62,500 nt of DNA from Glandiceps talaboti. Its lineage: Eukaryota; Hemichordata; Enteropneusta; Spengelidae. The notes under the pieces were generated by a model. The model did no database searches. It worked only from the letters and a program-made list of their open reading frames with translations, and was not told the DNA's origin. The stretch lies in assembly GCF_964340395.1 (NCBI RefSeq), contig NC_135557.1:9645460-9707959 (forward strand), given 5' to 3'. The translations under genes were made by a program, and so were the position numbers. Below are positions 13,601 through 22,326 of the stretch, one piece after another (the first letter of the stretch is position 1; each line of letters begins with the position of its first letter).

Positions 13601-15650
13601 CACCACTACTATTGTAAGACAGTTAGTTTGAAAGTGTTAGGTCTGATAGTTGACATTTTGATATTCTAGACGTTGATGTTGAAGATGACGATGATGAAAC
13701 TGCCGAGAAAGCCCTACGACAAGAAGCACTACTCCTCGATGCAGAAACTCCAACTAAAGACACCCTGAAAGTACCGGGTACCATGACACTTGACATTGAA
13801 AAACCAGACTGGCAGAGAGCAATGGAGAAAGCAAAGATATCTACAACACCTGTATGCAGAAGACGACGTCGAATGACCCCACAGGTTAAAGCAGTTGCAG
13901 ATATAGAACAAGAGGAAGATACACAGTCTTTAGAGTCGGTTGTCGATTCTCTTGAGACAAGAGTGGATGTACTGGCTAGTTTTGTAGGCAACTTTGACGA
14001 GGATGGCACCAACAGGTACGTAAAGAACCTTTACTCGGGACGCTATTACCATGTTGATGTCAAAAGGATTTAATAGATTTAATACGCCCCCAACGTTAAC
14101 ATTACAGTAAGTAAGATATAAGCGGAAGATACAACAGTATACAAGATATAGTAGAATTGCATTCATGTGCAAACTCATTCATGTACTAGTATTAAAGAGA
14201 ACATGTTTGCACACGAATGTGTGTTCGGTGTGATAATCTCCAAGAAGGGAAAGAGATAAAGCTAATTGCTTATGTAACCGATGCCTTGGTAATTATAAGA
14301 TTGGGGATGGTTTAATTTCAATAAGAGAAGAATGGACAAGATGTCATTAAGGAGATAATTATATACTGCTGAAAGAGAAAACTTGCCAGGAAAAGGAAGA
14401 ATTAGTTTTATATCACAAAATATCAACCAGTTAATTGATCAATACATCAAATAACTAATCAATCAATAAATCGGTTATTCGATCAATTAATTACATGCCT
14501 GCTTTCCCCTGTGGACATATATATATATATAGAGTGCCTCGCTAGTAACAAAAAGACCTACTCTGGAAGGTTTGATTATATAACAGGACCCATGACACTT
14601 GAGTGAAAAGGCTGTGTACTCGGGGTATGTGCATGAGTACTGGCAGTATTCTCTGCGTCTGTACTGTCAAGAGTGTAGCTGGTGAAAGTGCAGCAGGAAA
14701 CAAGTGACATGGGGTTCTGTTATTATCATTACATATGTTAACATACACGACAAATTTTCATAAACAGCATAAGATACACGATAACGTGATTTCGTGTTTA
14801 GCGAAGGATTGTGTATTTTTGAATAGTATTTGCATACATGTACGCATTAATGTGTTCAGTATTGCACTGCAGTGAAAAAAAGAACTAGCATATGCTCGCA
14901 CCTGTACACGTGCAAGTATTCTCTGGTACATATGTGATAACGGTAATAACCCACATATATCAAACATGAATAAGTATACACTTATATCATTAGAGAGCCA
15001 CTCATCAAAAACACAATTTATATCTGGAGTTCACATGTATGTATGGGGCATCACAATTGGCTGGGTTTAATTACATCACATTATTATTTGTCTCTAGACC
15101 ATACACAGGAGTCATGAACAACTACTATGACAAAGCAACCAAGAACAGTGACATCATGAATTCTGGGGGAGGAATGTTACTACACATGCCACAACCCAAG
15201 GTGATACCAAAGATAGTTCATGTTACGCCTGATGACTTGCAAGAAGAAACGGGTGAGGCAACAGACACAAAGCGGCGTGGTGGTTTACATAAGAAAATAT
15301 CCACCACAAGACAACCTGGACACCTTGGACCCTGGCATATCAGTGGCAGTGGTATTTATGACACCTCAACATCTCGAGATATGGCGGATCCACATAATAC
15401 TGAGGGCAGCGCCAGCAACGACAGACTGAAGAACGATTTATCAGAACATCAAGCAACTGCTCGAACACCACCGTGTAGTTGTAACGGTAACCAGTCAATA
15501 TTCGACGCGGGACTGCAACTCCGGATACACTTACCCCAGCGAGAAACAGAACACATGCCCGGATGTAAACACTATAAACACCCGGGGGAAGGGAATGGCA
15601 GTGAGGAAACGGTTTTACCCAGACGATTACCCCCGTTGAAGGGGTTGTAA
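572..15650 (+). CDS. Polycystin-1-like (PKD1L-type) membrane protein, 3' part of gene, 13 exons
   Basis: Joining 572-732, 1270-1580, 2736-3508, 4213-4339, 4805-5046, 6360-6386, 7826-8003, 8889-9258, 10109-10331, 11507-11609, 12301-12864, 13670-14015 and 15098-15650 gives 3,978 nt, one open frame of 1,325 residues plus stop. Every junction is GT-AG and phase-consistent. Order in the partial protein: end of PLAT domain (1-66), TM1 (about 122-141), TM2 (167-188), a long charged loop, TM3 (363-386), TM4-TM5 (395-427), S1 (497-513), polycystin extracellular domain (514-755), S2 (765-782), S3 (805-820), S4 (856-874), S5 (894-917), pore region (932-950), S6 (955-981) and a cytoplasmic tail. This is the eleven-TM arrangement of the PKD1 branch, not PKD2. 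Hallmarks are LRIWHDNSG, LAVEKGDG, RVQRLSCC, GPARLRQLRV and the WLD..TRAV..EFTLYN motif. Family members act at cilia or plasma membrane, often with PKD2-type subunits. The ectodomain lies upstream of the window. The orthologue class (PKD1, PKD1L1, PKD1L2 or REJ type) cannot be decided from this part. Confidence 0.93.
1270..1580 (+). CDS. Polycystin-1-like exon b: PLAT end and TM1
   Basis: The exon completes PLAT (YFFLCDKWLAVEKGDGKVER), then the conserved linker DGHIWFSVLSRP and SRVQRLSCC that leads into TM1 (about residues 122-141). The acceptor is TTTTTCAG at 1269 and the donor GTGAGT at 1581. Confidence 0.92.
1774..2098. mobile_element. MITE-like element with TTAA ends, 325 bp, in an intron
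   Basis: Both ends carry TTAA (1774-1777 and 2095-2098). The inner termini are imperfect inverted repeats of about 35 bp: AGGGAACGCC...GTAGTCAT at the left matches the reverse complement of ATGACTATTT...TTCCCT at the right. There is no coding capacity. A TTAA target duplication is typical of piggyBac-type transposition, so this may be a non-autonomous piggyBac-like element. That assignment is inference. Confidence 0.6.
2260..2344. repeat. Imperfect palindrome, possible decayed MITE
   Basis: The arms ATACGAGTGACCTAG (about 2262) and CTAGGTCACGAGTAT (about 2323) are near inverse complements, separated by about 45 bp. A related word (AATATGAGTGACCTAAG) recurs near 7193, so it belongs to a dispersed family. 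Confidence 0.45.
2736..3508 (+). CDS. Polycystin-1-like exon c: TM2, cytoplasmic loop, TM3, TM4
   Basis: This is the largest exon, 257 codons. It begins GPLEFSLKELYVSVVSSLVV, the conserved second membrane segment. A poorly conserved, Ser- and charge-rich loop follows (about residues 190-362), then TM3 (VYVAWLLMFLSSFASAFFT) and TM4 (KWLISFFLSFFESLLLVQ). It ends QPAK at a phase-0 donor, GTACGT. Confidence 0.93.
3538..3845 (+). repeat. Tandem ~43-48 bp units (GCTACATTTTATCGTCTGG family)
   Basis: A terminal segment (TGAAACAAAATGTCACCCG) is followed by about six degenerate units beginning GCTACATTTTATCGTCTGG or close variants, near 3589, 3637, 3680, 3719 and 3766. The same terminus and units recur at 8116-8590, 37440-37570, 47730-48450 and 55960-56215, so this is a dispersed family. 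It lies in the intron after exon c. Confidence 0.65.
4054..4139 (+). repeat. (GGGT)n then (GAGT)n microsatellite
   Basis: About seven GGGT units pass directly into about fifteen GAGT units. The tract ends about 75 bp upstream of the exon d acceptor. Confidence 0.9.
4213..4339 (+). CDS. Polycystin-1-like exon d: TM5
   Basis: Begins VILLALFVALIWKK directly after QPAK, completing the TM4-TM5 hairpin, and ends with an acidic stretch. The acceptor is ATCATAG at 4212 and the donor GTAAGG at 4340. Confidence 0.9.
4425..4495 (-). tRNA. tRNA-Gly-GCC: tRNA-Gly (anticodon GCC)
   Basis: On the minus strand the 71-nt sequence has acceptor stem GCATCGG/CCGATGC with discriminator A. The D arm contains GGTTCGATGGTAGAA, the anticodon arm TTCTCGCCTGCCACG..GGAGG and the T arm GGGTTCGATTCCC. 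It closely matches the animal tRNA-Gly(GCC) consensus. Internal A and B boxes are intact, and a TTTT pol III terminator lies about 11 nt downstream (plus-strand AAAA near 4410-4413). There is no intron. The gene sits antisense in the intron between exons d and e of the polycystin gene. It looks functional. Confidence 0.95.
4588..4678 (+). repeat. (TATT)n microsatellite
   Basis: About 22 tandem TATT units, with a few interruptions, lie between the tRNA-Gly gene and exon e. Confidence 0.9.
4805..5046 (+). CDS. Polycystin-1-like exon e: S1 of the channel-like module
   Basis: Includes the conserved basic pre-S1 helix LERARRKRFKEVKMK, S1 (IFVYSFYLAILLLITYG) and the start of the extracellular domain (RDLMARYEHMHLDNMFF). 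It ends phase 0 at YMGK before GTAAGT. This exon end seeds the 28-bp tandem array that follows. Confidence 0.93.
5029..5280 (+). repeat. 28-bp minisatellite spanning and reiterating the exon e splice donor
   Basis: The last bases of exon e plus the donor (ACTCCCTATATGGGCAAG then GTAAGTTGAC) form the first unit. Degenerate 28-bp copies start at 5082, 5110, 5138, 5166, 5194, 5222 and about 5250, with a shortened copy before 5082. The last full copy contains GGCAATGTAAGTTGAC, almost the original donor. Weaker copies can be seen to about 5880. Confidence 0.8.
6360..6386 (+). CDS. Polycystin-1-like exon f: 27-nt micro-exon
   Basis: Encodes nine residues, ADDDFSIEE, between a TTTCATTAG acceptor and a GTAAGT donor. 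It is phase 0 on both sides, so the frame survives with or without it. It bridges YMGK and IDNGF in the extracellular domain. It may be an alternatively used cassette. RNA support is needed for certainty. Confidence 0.6.
7367..7600 (+). repeat. Degenerate minisatellite, units around GATAAGGTCGATGCTAAGTG
   Basis: The words GATAAGGTCGA, GCTAAGTGACAAAT and ATGTTCGA recur four to six times in diverged units of roughly 28-60 bp. The array lies inside the polycystin intron before exon g and has no open frame. Confidence 0.6.
7826..8003 (+). CDS. Polycystin-1-like exon g: extracellular (TOP) domain, first part
   Basis: Encodes IDNGFNSYLQYIRAVVVPSL through the conserved VGPARLRQLRVRPG, a polycystin-domain signature. 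The acceptor is ACGTGCAG at 7825 and the donor GTAGGT at 8004. Confidence 0.93.
8116..8590. mobile_element. Fold-back (long inverted repeat) element of the GCTACATTTTATCGTC family
   Basis: The left end CAACGAAAATCATGAACC... and the right end ...GGTTTATGGTTTTCGTTG are inverted complements over about 65 bp. This includes ACGTCGCCTGGCTGGACAA (left) and TTGTCTAGCCAGGCGACGC (right). Internal units face inward from both ends. There is no protein-coding capacity. It sits in the intron between exons g and h. Confidence 0.7.
8889..9258 (+). CDS. Polycystin-1-like exon h: TOP domain core
   Basis: Contains a Cys pair (ELCDAPP..VKQCEVDY), the conserved PWLYASAEELDGGSLYG and GGGGYTAEFG motifs, and WLDPLTRAVILEFTLYNA near residues 707-723, the most diagnostic polycystin signature. 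The acceptor is TACTTTAG at 8888 and the donor GTAGAT at 9259. Confidence 0.95.
9451..9596 (+). repeat. (CATA)n and (CAAA)n compound microsatellite
   Basis: (CATA)n runs about 9451-9509. A short CA-rich bridge follows, then (CAAA)n at about 9531-9596. Both are intronic. Confidence 0.9.
10109..10331 (+). CDS. Polycystin-1-like exon i: end of TOP domain and S2
   Basis: Encodes VTLIAEFPSVGGGVAM, then S2 (LMACDIIFAGFIIFFIVEEV) and the conserved post-S2 stretch YFKDYWNYLE. It ends phase 0 at GTATGC. Confidence 0.93.
10332..11506. other. Intron with a 25-bp poly(A) tract, otherwise unremarkable
   Basis: This is the intron between exons i and j. An A25 run at 10606-10630 could be the tail of an old retroposed insertion, but no SINE promoter boxes or target duplication could be identified. 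No other gene-like signal is seen. Confidence 0.5.
11507..11609 (+). CDS. Polycystin-1-like exon j: S3
   Basis: Encodes LAIIILSLIGIGMFIYKIPT (S3) and a short polar linker. The acceptor is TTTTCAG at 11506. The donor GTGTGT at 11610 is weaker than the others, but the phase (one base carried) matches exon k. Confidence 0.85.
11610..12300. other. Intron, no recognisable content
   Basis: AT-rich intron sequence between exons j and k. The reading frame happens to stay open for a while after exon j, but it lacks family similarity. No repeat or RNA gene was seen. Confidence 0.5.
12301..12864 (+). CDS. Polycystin-1-like exon k: S4, S5, pore and S6
   Basis: Encodes S4 (YILALLVFLSILKFMKLMRL), S5 (VNFCIVFTVVFMAFGQMAYV), the pore helix and filter region LLGAFDYEELVYANP, and S6 (GPIFFFAFIMTGMMILLNLF). 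In PKD2-type channels the filter is LGD. Here the aspartate position is Ala (A941, codon 12606-12608). The acceptor is TTGTTTCAG at 12300 and the donor GTAAGG at 12865. Confidence 0.95.
12865..13669. other. Intron, no recognisable content
   Basis: Contains a short poly(C) run near 13049 and a CACCAT-type simple stretch near 13557-13600. Otherwise I see no gene or repeat here. Confidence 0.5.
13670..14015 (+). CDS. Polycystin-1-like exon l: cytoplasmic tail
   Basis: Acidic start (DVDVEDDDDE), a basic cluster CRRRRRM, then a heptad-like stretch (TQSLESVVDSLETRVDVLAS) that could form a short coiled coil like those in polycystin tails. The acceptor is ATATTCTAG at 13669 and the donor GTACGT at 14016. 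Confidence 0.85.
14585..14960. repeat. Dispersed repeat, copy 1 (pairs with 20822-21175)
   Basis: Shares ordered blocks with 20822-21175: TACTGGCAGTATTCTCTGC, GTGAAAGTGCAG and AGTATTGCACTGCAGTG, plus a CGCACCTG...CAAGTA end. No coding capacity is seen. It is probably an old transposon relic in the last polycystin intron. Confidence 0.55.
15098..15650 (+). CDS. Polycystin-1-like exon m: C-terminal tail and stop
   Basis: Completes an Arg codon from exon l and runs 183 further codons to TAA at 15648-15650. The tail is Pro/Gly/Ser/His-rich and low in hydrophobics, with no recognised domain. The acceptor TTGTCTCTAG is strong. Conservation cannot be judged, so identification rests on splice phase and the open frame. 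Confidence 0.75.
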
Positions 15651-16330
15651 CACAAATCTTCATATTGCAAACCCAGTAAAATATATATGACTTATGAAGG
15701 CTGTGTTAAAGTTAGAGTCATGTTGTTACATAGGTTGTAAATTATTACTCTCAATTATGTTGACCACATTTACTAAATCAATGCGGTTATTTATGTAAAT
15801 GCAGTGTTGTTGTTAACAGTTGACTGACGCGTTTTGAACATTTACATTCTTCATGTATAGAGCTGACGAGAGGGACATATTTTTCTGTATTGAGTGGCGT
15901 GTTTTGTCTAGATTAACAAGATATATAGACTTTTACCGGAGTTTATAACACTTAAGCGCAACCAGCGTGCCTTAAATTAGTGATAGATAATGCAACGTAT
16001 ACGACTTAATACCTGTGTATTCTAACCTTCTGATATCAATATTTCTGAAACCTATAATGCAATGTTTGAGTTAATTCTTATCGAAACCTGCTGGCAGGTG
16101 GATAAGATGTATACATATTTTATTTTTTGCAAGATCATATTTTTTTGGTCATTTGTGCAGCAGAAAATACTCAAATATAAGGATGTGGTTTAGTAGTGTT
16201 CATTTGTGGAAAAAACTATTTCAATGGGTATTGTGTATTGAAGTATATATTGGTGTTCTTGACACTGTTTCCAGAAGCCATTATGTTGAAAAGTAGTATT
16301 GGACTCCAAATAAAGTAGCTTGATCAAATC
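15651..16330 (+). other. Probable 3' UTR of the polycystin-1-like gene
   Basis: AT-rich non-coding sequence after the stop codon. A canonical AATAAA at 16309-16314 is the first good polyadenylation signal found. The exact cleavage site is not known. Confidence 0.55.
16309..16314 (+). terminator. Polyadenylation signal AATAAA
   Basis: AATAAA lies about 660 bp after the polycystin stop codon, in sequence that fits a 3' UTR. Confidence 0.5.
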
Positions 16331-18257
16331 TTGATTGGTTACACTGATTACATTCTACTGACAGCCCAGAATATAAGCCGCGGGGTTAACCTGTTCTATG
16401 TTACAACCCGCGAAAAGAAAAACACAATTGCGTTTGTTTCGATGAAGTGAGTTAAAGAAAGGTTTCACGCAATAATAATATTAGGTAAATACAACAACAC
16501 AACGGATATACAAAAGACCGGGATGCCTCTTATGTATGTTCAGGCGACGATTTTATCAGTTTGTTATGTCTGTTGAATGTATAATGTGACACAAGCTATC
16601 GTACTATATTGTTCTACCATGTAGCATGCTATCAGTACATATAATTATGGGATCCTGGTTCAAGCAAGAGGTGTCTATGCCGTTGATTACGTTGTATGTG
16701 TATTGGGGAAAAACTTTGTCTCATTCCTGATTAGTACAGGCAAGTAAACGCACTGGTGGGGGTTTTTTTTCACGGATTTTGTCGGATTGACAATTTTAGT
16801 AAGATTGTGTTTGTCAGTTCTTACTTCTTATGGTTCACGGTCTTTTGTCATTGAAACGGACAATATTGTATTTTCCCCATACAATTAAAACAGTATGAAT
16901 TTGTTATATAAATGAGGAAAGAAAAGTGACACATGTAGGAATCGAACCCACGTCCCGCTAAACACTAGTCAGAGTGCTTTCACTTATACCTAAAACAGTA
17001 GTTGATGGATTCTAAAATTTTGATTTCGTTATAAAACAAATATATATGGTTAAGTCATGTGTCTTTTCTTGATTTGAACTGAGAAAGAATTTGAGTTTTC
17101 TTGACCAAGGTAAAAGTAAACGCTTAGGCTAAAAAACCACAGCTGTTTCTGACCATGGCCTTCAGCTCAAAGTGGGTCGACGATGCAATTTGTTGATCAA
17201 CCTTTCTGCCAGGAAAGTCACTGATCACCTGCCTTGAAGAACCTCAGATCCTTTTCATTCACATCATTTTGGGTTTAGTGTTTATACATTCACTACAGGT
17301 TGAATAAATATAAATTACATTTTCTCCTGATATTAATTCATCTCTATCACAATGAAAGCAGTTGGCATGAGACAGCGATGACGAAACATAGAGAATTTCA
17401 ACTGGTGATGATCATTTCAAATCATTTTGAACGTAAACTTACTGTCACGCTAAGAAAAAAGAAATGACACGCTGGCATTCACGTGATGTGCTGACAAGAA
17501 ACATTTTGGTTTATTCCCGAGGCGCATTCTGGGTTGATGAAACTGCCACATGTACAGGTATTTGAATATAATGCAAACAACAGAACAAGTCGATATTATA
17601 CAACTACCCATGTGTTTATTTGTATTTAATTTATAATCCAATAATGAAACCTTTAATTTGTGACTTTGTAGTCATCTTCATTAATATTTCAATTTAGTGA
17701 AAATTATTTAAATAATTTTGAATTATCAGAAGGAGGTACACTTCCCATGTTGTAACATAATACTATGTACACAAATGTGCAACTGTGTTCACATACTCCT
17801 ACGTACAGTAAAAAAACTTCATTTAAATTATAGACAACTATAGAAATAAAATGCATCAAATCGAGATGTGTACATTCGTGATTGTGTATTCTTGTGTGTT
17901 TTAATTACCAAGAGGTAATGGTTACATATGTTGTACATTAGAATATTTAATCCAATTATTGTTTTACACTAACACCAACTTAGGCAAATGAATGTTTAAT
18001 TATGATTTGGACGTTTTGACGTGCCTGGTAAGCATACTTTTATTTTTGCTTACATTTAAGGCAGGTTTGTTATCAGACTGCCATTGTTGACCCTACCGAG
18101 GTCAGAGTTTAATGTCTGCTGAATTTCACTGACATCCTTATCTCTATTTTAAAAAAGCGTTGTATCATCAGCATATAAAACTCATTTACATTCAGCAACA
18201 ACATTTGGCAAACTGAAATTTTGAGAGTCAGAAAACATATACCTATACACATATACA

Positions 18258-18259
<2 letters not shown>
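16331..18259. other. Intergenic, with flank relics of the SLC35G array
   Basis: No gene is supported. Segments near 17040-17130 and 17500-17960 share ordered words (TTTGAGTTTTCTTGA; TTATTTCCGAGGCGCATT or similar) with flanks at 23900-24000, 27750-28100 and 30420-30490. They look like old copies of the flank unit of the transporter array. Confidence 0.45.
16926..16994 (-). pseudogene. tRNA-like sequence or SINE head, degenerate
   Basis: On the minus strand, GTGGGTTCGATTCCTACA is a good T-arm/B-box and TAGGTATAAGTG resembles an A box. An anticodon-like stem surrounds CTGACTA. The 3' acceptor half (TGTGTCAC) has no complementary 5' half, so this is a decayed tRNA or a tRNA-derived SINE head. 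Confidence 0.4.
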
Positions 18260-18335
<76 letters not shown>

Positions 18336-18353
18336 CCCCCCACACACACACAC
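18260..18353 (+). repeat. (CT)n - C9 - (CA)n compound microsatellite
   Basis: About 37 CT units are followed by nine C and a short CA run. The tract and its downstream word GCTTGAATC recur at 38303-38480 beside gene copy D. Confidence 0.95.
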
Positions 18354-19307
18354 GCTTGAATCACTGAAGAAGAGAATCGCAATTAAAAACAAAGTCTTGG
18401 ACATTGCAGTACGTGTGTGTACGATCATGTCTACAAACAATGTCATTGTAAACTTTAAGAAGATTTTGAACATATTAACTTTGATGATTATCAAGATTGC
18501 AAAAAAAGGTTTCATTGTTAACAACTTTTTTGAGACTTTCATCGTGCAAACATACTGTCAGGGTAACAAATCGAGTTTTACGAACCTCAATAACAAAACT
18601 GATAGTTATAATTGATTTAACAAAACACTTTGTTATTTTGTTGGAGGCGAATACTATGAAGACTGATGTTTAACAAAAAAAATGACTGTTATGTTCATAA
18701 AATCGGCAAGAACCTGTAGTACAGCAAAGTCATATCGAATTCGACGACACTTTTTGAGATACATTTTCCCCGGAACTTCATAGAGCACTTATGTTGTATC
18801 ATGATATAATGAACACATCCCATATTATTATATATAATATAACTTTTGTTTCACACACCTCTGCTAAATAACCTGACGTTTGTCCAAAAAGGTTTAGTGT
18901 TAAATACACGAAATTCACATGGAAAAGGTAACTTTTTTATGCACAATTCACAGACCTAAGAATTGGTGTACAAACTGGTAGGCATGGAAAGTACGAGTTT
19001 TCACAAGTTCACTGATGGTAACACTTTAACAATTGACAGTGGTAAGGCCCTTCCAATGTTTATGATTTAACACATAACAAGTTTGTGGACATTTTCCTTC
19101 TGTAAAAACTGTCCTGTTAATTGGAAAGTGTCCCGTTAAATGAAGTTCAGAACACCGTCAGAACAATATGGGAATGTAAAGATATTGGACATAAATACTA
19201 TCAGTCGTATAGGCAAATTGATATGAAAACGTTGAGATATATAGTGAGAACAATATTATGAAGAAGATGAATAAGATGGGTGAGCATGCTGTTTGCTTTC
19301 ATTCTCC

Positions 19308-20396
19308 TTAATCTGTTTCCTCCTTACATCTATCCCATCCCGTTTTGCATATTATTATGATAGAACCAAATATGACCAAAGACGATCCTATCACATCATA
19401 GGGTACTACTGGTATATCGGTTATTAATACTTGTAAGATAAAGGAAAGAGGAATCGCAAAGAGCTGAATAATTGACACAACAACAGCCCGCTCTAGCTTC
19501 AAGCTTCCAAGAGCACAATACTTACAAAGGAGACAAAATGATGCTACCAGTAAAATAGGTGGAACTATTGCATTCCATGGCAGAAGGCCAACTGTCCACG
19601 CGTCAGCCTCCAGAACAAATGTTACGATCATGCTGACAAACAAGGCAAAGGTGTCACCATAAAATATCATTGTATTTGCAGATACTTCTTTTAATCCTTG
19701 TGTCCGAGGCAGAATAAAGTTACTTGCCGCGCTCAAGGCACACATAACAACACAAACGTATCCTAGTGTCAAGTTGCCAGCCCCAATATGTGTTGTGTTA
19801 TCATCTCCTTCATCAAGTAATGTTCCATTTTTCAGCGTTTGTTCATCGAAGATGAATGTTGGTCGAGAGATTAGAACTACGCCAACGATATTTGTTACTG
19901 AGCCAAAGGCATCACACAGTGTGAGGTGTTCCTGTAGGAATAACATTCCCCCAATCCCACAAAGAATTGGGAATAATCCTAGATACACCGCCATTGCATT
20001 TCCTATGGGTATATGGCGTAGTGCAACATATATCATGGTTCCAAAGACTCTTGAAATGCCAACACCAATCAGAAGCATAGTTTGTCTAACATTCTTGTAA
20101 ATAATCTGATCTTGAGTGACATACAGTATGATGCATATCACTATAGTCATGGTTAGATATAACAGAAATGTTAACTGGAATGGACTAACTCCATGCGACA
20201 TCGTCATACTTGCACACAGACTGATGAGTGTGTTGAAAATAGCTGTTAACAACGCTAAAGAAACCCCTGCTATTGGTTTGAACAACATCACATATGGTCT
20301 CATGCCGTTTGATAATGAAGTGCAGTCCTTCAAGACATTTGGTCTGTCGTCAAGTGCTGTAGAAAGTAATCGATTCGATTCCCTATTTTGTGTCAT
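19308..20396 (-). CDS. SLC35G1-like transporter, copy A (EamA/DMT superfamily)
   Basis: A single-exon gene of 362 residues, the usual length for SLC35G proteins. About ten hydrophobic segments form two EamA repeats (about 42-180 and 210-350). The conserved drug/metabolite-transporter stretches are present: IPIGNAMAVYLGLFPILCGI, then VGVVLISRPTFIF at 172-183, where SLC35G1 has a similar RPPF motif. Three N-glycosylation sequons (NGT 190, NTT 200, NLT 208) lie in the loop between the repeats. The start ATG has A at -3. These are multi-pass carriers. Human SLC35G1 (TMEM20/POST) has been linked to STIM1, but the substrate of this protein cannot be read from sequence. It is the first member of a four-unit head-to-tail array and converges on the polycystin gene. 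Confidence 0.9.
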   Translation of the reverse strand: MTQNRESNRLLSTALDDRPNVLKDCTSLSNGMRPYVMLFKPIAGVSLALLTAIFNTLISLCASMTMSHGVSPFQLTFLLYLTMTIVICIILYVTQDQIIYKNVRQTMLLIGVGISRVFGTMIYVALRHIPIGNAMAVYLGLFPILCGIGGMLFLQEHLTLCDAFGSVTNIVGVVLISRPTFIFDEQTLKNGTLLDEGDDNTTHIGAGNLTLGYVCVVMCALSAASNFILPRTQGLKEVSANTMIFYGDTFALFVSMIVTFVLEADAWTVGLLPWNAIVPPILLVASFCLLCKYCALGSLKLERAVVVSIIQLFAIPLSFILQVLITDIPVVPYDVIGSSLVIFGSIIIICKTGWDRCKEETD

Positions 20397-22326
20397 GTTT
20401 AGAGTTAATTAGAGACGGTTCCAGAATATTTTAACTGCTTGAAATGATCTCAATATACTGAAATATGTGCTCGTTCTCCTACCTCCTGCTACTCGTTATA
20501 ATTCGTATCCCGTGAACATAGCATAGAATCAACCAACGAACAAACAATTGCTATGAATAATACCATTATAGGAGAAACTGTCATATTGCAATCGTGTTTG
20601 GACACATCCTTTTTACAATTTCAGAAGTTGTTATTTTTAAGTATGACCCCAAACTATATGCACAGCTCGTATTTCTGTGCAGTACTATAAAATGTTGGAT
20701 GTGAAAATATCCGTCATGCTCGTTCGTATCATTTGCTTGCCGTATTTTGAAAGGGCCCACAAACTGCGTTGATTTTGTTTTCTACTAAAATTGTGCTGCA
20801 CATATATAAGTACTATGACAGAACCCCATAACGCCCGAGTGCAAATATATGTGGTTTACTTGGGGTATTTGTAGGAGTACTAGCAGTGTTCTCTGCTACA
20901 GTATTTCTACGAACATAGAGAGTGAAAGTGCAGTTAGAAAACACTGCAAGCACAGGACATTAATACATATATTTCTCCGAAACAACGGTTTTCCGTAAAA
21001 AATATATATCATGCGATCACACCCTTTCGTATACAAGTAACGATCATGTCATACTCTGCATATCATTTCCATGCTGGTACTAAGTAATATTTTTCAGTTA
21101 GTATTGCACTGCAGTGCAAATACCATTAGTATATATGCGGGCGCACCTGGTCAAGTAATTTGTGCCAAACATTTCAATCATACTCACAGTATTCTGCTTG
21201 CTGAAGTTTACCCATGCATCATTTTGCTCCTTACTGACCTGAAACCTAGTATTGATCATAAGATATAAATTATCCCATGAATTAATTCAATGTATGCACA
21301 CATATACATATACCGTATATACACAGTCAGTACATTGTTACGACGACAGCAGATAACAATGCCAAATAAGACATGCTTCGATATTAACATTGTACCGGGA
21401 TATGTTAGCAGGTATTCATGTTTACTCTAAATGAAGAATACCAAGTATATACACTGGTTGTGCCACTTCAAACATATTTATTATGTAGGATATATTATAT
21501 GAAATCCAGAACACCAAATTATAGAAGTTAGAGTGATATTTACAGGGGCTGCTTGGCTGATAGATAGACATGTATCATAATAACATAATTATCATTGAGT
21601 GTGCGAAACAGTAATACTAAACGATATCTTTTTTTTGTTATTCATAACTATTACAAAAGACAAAAAATTCGAACTAGCAGATTTTGATAGTGTAAATAAA
21701 TAGTAACGCCATATCATTCATAATTCATTAACTCTATGTTATGACTGACGTCTAGAGGAGTTTACGTTCTAGAGGAGTTTACAAATTGAAATACTACTGG
21801 TTTCAGAATGTTTCCTAGAGAGGGTATGAATATTAATTGAAGATAGAGAAATTAATACCGAGAACACTCTTTATGGTTTCGGTTCCTGATGCACTTTCGA
21901 TAGTCATGACTTCATGTACTCTGCTGGTAAAAAATTAATAAACAAACTCCATTATTAATTGTGTGCATACGATATGCCAAGAGACAAAGGAATATAATAT
22001 TATGCTCCATGTATGGTGTCCGAAGACCGGGCACCGATAGGAGATTGTCTATGTCCGTTTCACAAAAAATAGGTGCACACAGTCTTAGGCATGTACGTAC
22101 AACTGTTTGTGAGTTGACTTATAGTGACATCGTAGCAATTTATAAGTTTGCAGACAGTTCCATTGTGCAAAAAGTATCCCGTTAACTGGACAGTAACATG
22201 TTAAATAAAAATGAGAATATTGCCGAAAGAATGGGGATGGGTATAACGATAAGTCATATGGTCTAATTGATACTGTATGGGATATATAATGAAAGAAATC
22301 TAATCAAGGACTTGAATCAGATGTAT
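20397..22326. other. Intergenic between SLC35G copies A and B
   Basis: Holds the 5' flank of copy A, a dispersed repeat (20822-21175) and, from about 21840, the 3' flank of copy B. That flank is the left part of the B/C segmental duplication. No other gene was seen. Confidence 0.5.
20822..21175. repeat. Dispersed repeat, copy 2 (pairs with 14585-14960)
   Basis: Shares TACTAGCAGTGTTCTCTGC, GTGAAAGTGCAG and GTATTGCACTGCAGTG, in the same order, with the copy in the last polycystin intron. It contains a near-perfect 23-bp palindrome centred on CTGCAG at about 21102-21124. Confidence 0.55.
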
